A stretch of 15,190 nt of DNA from an uncultured Candidatus Saccharibacteria bacterium (GTDB taxonomy: Bacteria; Patescibacteriota; Saccharimonadia; Saccharimonadales; Saccharimonadaceae). The position numbers and the translations under genes are program-made. Shown one piece after another: positions 14,865-15,190 of the stretch (its first letter is position 1; every line of letters begins with the position of its first letter). Location of the stretch: assembly GCA_947253405.1 (NCBI GenBank), contig CAMXZF010000009.1, forward strand, positions 1 to 15,190, given 5' to 3'. Below the pieces are notes generated by a model. That model searched no databases. It had not been told where the DNA came from and was given only the letters and a program-made list of their open reading frames with translations.

Positions 14865-14870
14865 ATTGTA
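14865..14870 (-). promoter_or_regulatory. Extended -10 promoter for the small membrane protein
   Basis: TGGTACAAT on the minus strand (TACAAT at 14865-14870) fits an extended -10. The predicted transcript begins near 14858, giving a leader of about 29 bases that contains AGGAG. It lies just before the stop codon of the upstream small gene. Confidence 0.5.
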
Positions 14871-14876
14871 CCATAT

Positions 14877-15167
14877 TTAAGCATTAAAGCTGTTAAATAT
14901 TGCTTTAGCCGCTACTTCGTTAGCAGCCATTTTAGCTTTATTTTTATGGTTATTTTTACTAGAATTACGGCTTTTGTTGAAAATAGATAGATCGTTAGTC
15001 TTCGTTAACGTTTTAGGTTGATTGTCTAATACGCTTAATCTTCTATCCTCTTCTTTTAATACCATCAAGGCTTTGTTGGCGGCAAAAATACCTACCGTAC
15101 TAATTAATGATTTATTAGAATTGCGCTCTTGTTTGACTATGTTAGATTTATTATATTCTCTTTTCAT
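14877..15167 (-). CDS. Small basic hypothetical protein
   Basis: A 96-residue protein rich in Lys, Asn and Ser that I do not recognise. No signal peptide or transmembrane helix is evident. A mildly hydrophobic helical stretch (about 22-38, STVGIFAANKALMVLKEE) and an Ala-rich C-terminal helix (about 78-93) flank a polar, probably disordered middle. The ATG has AAGG (15174-15177) six bases upstream, which supports it as a real start. The promoter region is lost at the contig end. The 47-base gap to the downstream gene holds that gene's own promoter. Stop is TAA. Confidence 0.55.
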   Translation of the reverse strand: MKREYNKSNIVKQERNSNKSLISTVGIFAANKALMVLKEEDRRLSVLDNQPKTLTKTNDLSIFNKSRNSSKNNHKNKAKMAANEVAAKAIFNSFNA

Positions 15168-15185
15168 ATATTACCTTTTTATTTT

Positions 15186-15190
15186 CTGTC
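15186..15190 (-). other. Possible residual adapter bases at contig end
   Basis: The last five bases, CTGTC, equal the first five bases of the reverse-complemented Tn5 mosaic end. Given the adapter at base 1, these may be untrimmed adapter, but five bases can match by chance. Confidence 0.35.

Noticed and set aside
22..15167. Possible use of TGA as a sense codon (glycine or tryptophan)
   Set aside because: All genes are full length in the standard code and no extension through TGA is needed; only the absence of TGA stops remains notable.
1..15190. CRISPR arrays, insertion sequences, tRNA genes, attachment sites, riboswitches
   Set aside because: I looked for direct repeats with spacers, transposase motifs, tRNA-like folds and long structured leaders. 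All intergenic gaps are under 90 bases and show none.

Overview
This AT-rich window appears to be an entire short assembled contig. Bases 1-21 match the end of a Tn5/Nextera adapter, so the first gene is cut by the contig edge. It encodes 13 genes with almost no spacing; no non-coding stretch exceeds 90 bases. I see no tRNA, rRNA, CRISPR, IS or phage gene. The gene set suggests a small-genome, Gram-positive-type envelope bacterium. A Patescibacteria/CPR member, most plausibly Saccharibacteria (TM7), is my best guess (about 0.5-0.6). This rests on tight packing, AT richness, leaderless promoters, actinobacterial-type LGFP repeats in an AT-rich genome, and exported proteins with Cys pairs. No phylogenetic marker was placed, so this is inference. 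All genes read in the standard code. Eight end in TAA, five in TAG and none in TGA.

Layout. Bases 22-7331 hold a surface-polysaccharide core: a truncated polyprenyl-phosphate sugar-phosphate transferase (+), a Wzy-type polymerase or O-antigen-ligase-like protein (-), a GT4 glycosyltransferase (-), a small membrane-anchored protein (+), UDP-galactopyranose mutase glf (-), and a tandem GT2-GT2 glycosyltransferase (-). Bases 7364-9796 hold a two-gene operon: a predicted lipoprotein followed by a secreted protein with a lysozyme-like region and six LGFP repeats. Bases 9876-12182 hold a GT2-GT4 fusion glycosyltransferase. Bases 12225-15167 hold a membrane-anchored hypothetical protein, argS, and two small hypothetical genes.

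How the genes may work together. The sugar-phosphate transferase would load the first sugar on undecaprenyl phosphate. The GT4, GT2-GT2 and GT2-GT4 enzymes would extend it. Glf would supply UDP-galactofuranose, and the Wzy-like protein would polymerise or ligate the product outside the membrane. No Wzx flippase is in the window. The LGFP protein could bind a galactofuranose-containing cell-wall polymer, either the cell's own or that of an actinobacterial host; this is a hypothesis. The lipoprotein and the small membrane-anchored protein share a homologous C-terminal domain with two conserved cysteines that I do not recognise. This is the strongest candidate here for an undescribed family.

Expression. 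Six transcription units (starts near 3226, 7331, 9769, 12182, 12836 and 14576) have a -10-like hexamer ending 6-8 bases before the ATG and no Shine-Dalgarno sequence, the arrangement expected of leaderless mRNAs. The remaining intact starts have Shine-Dalgarno sequences.
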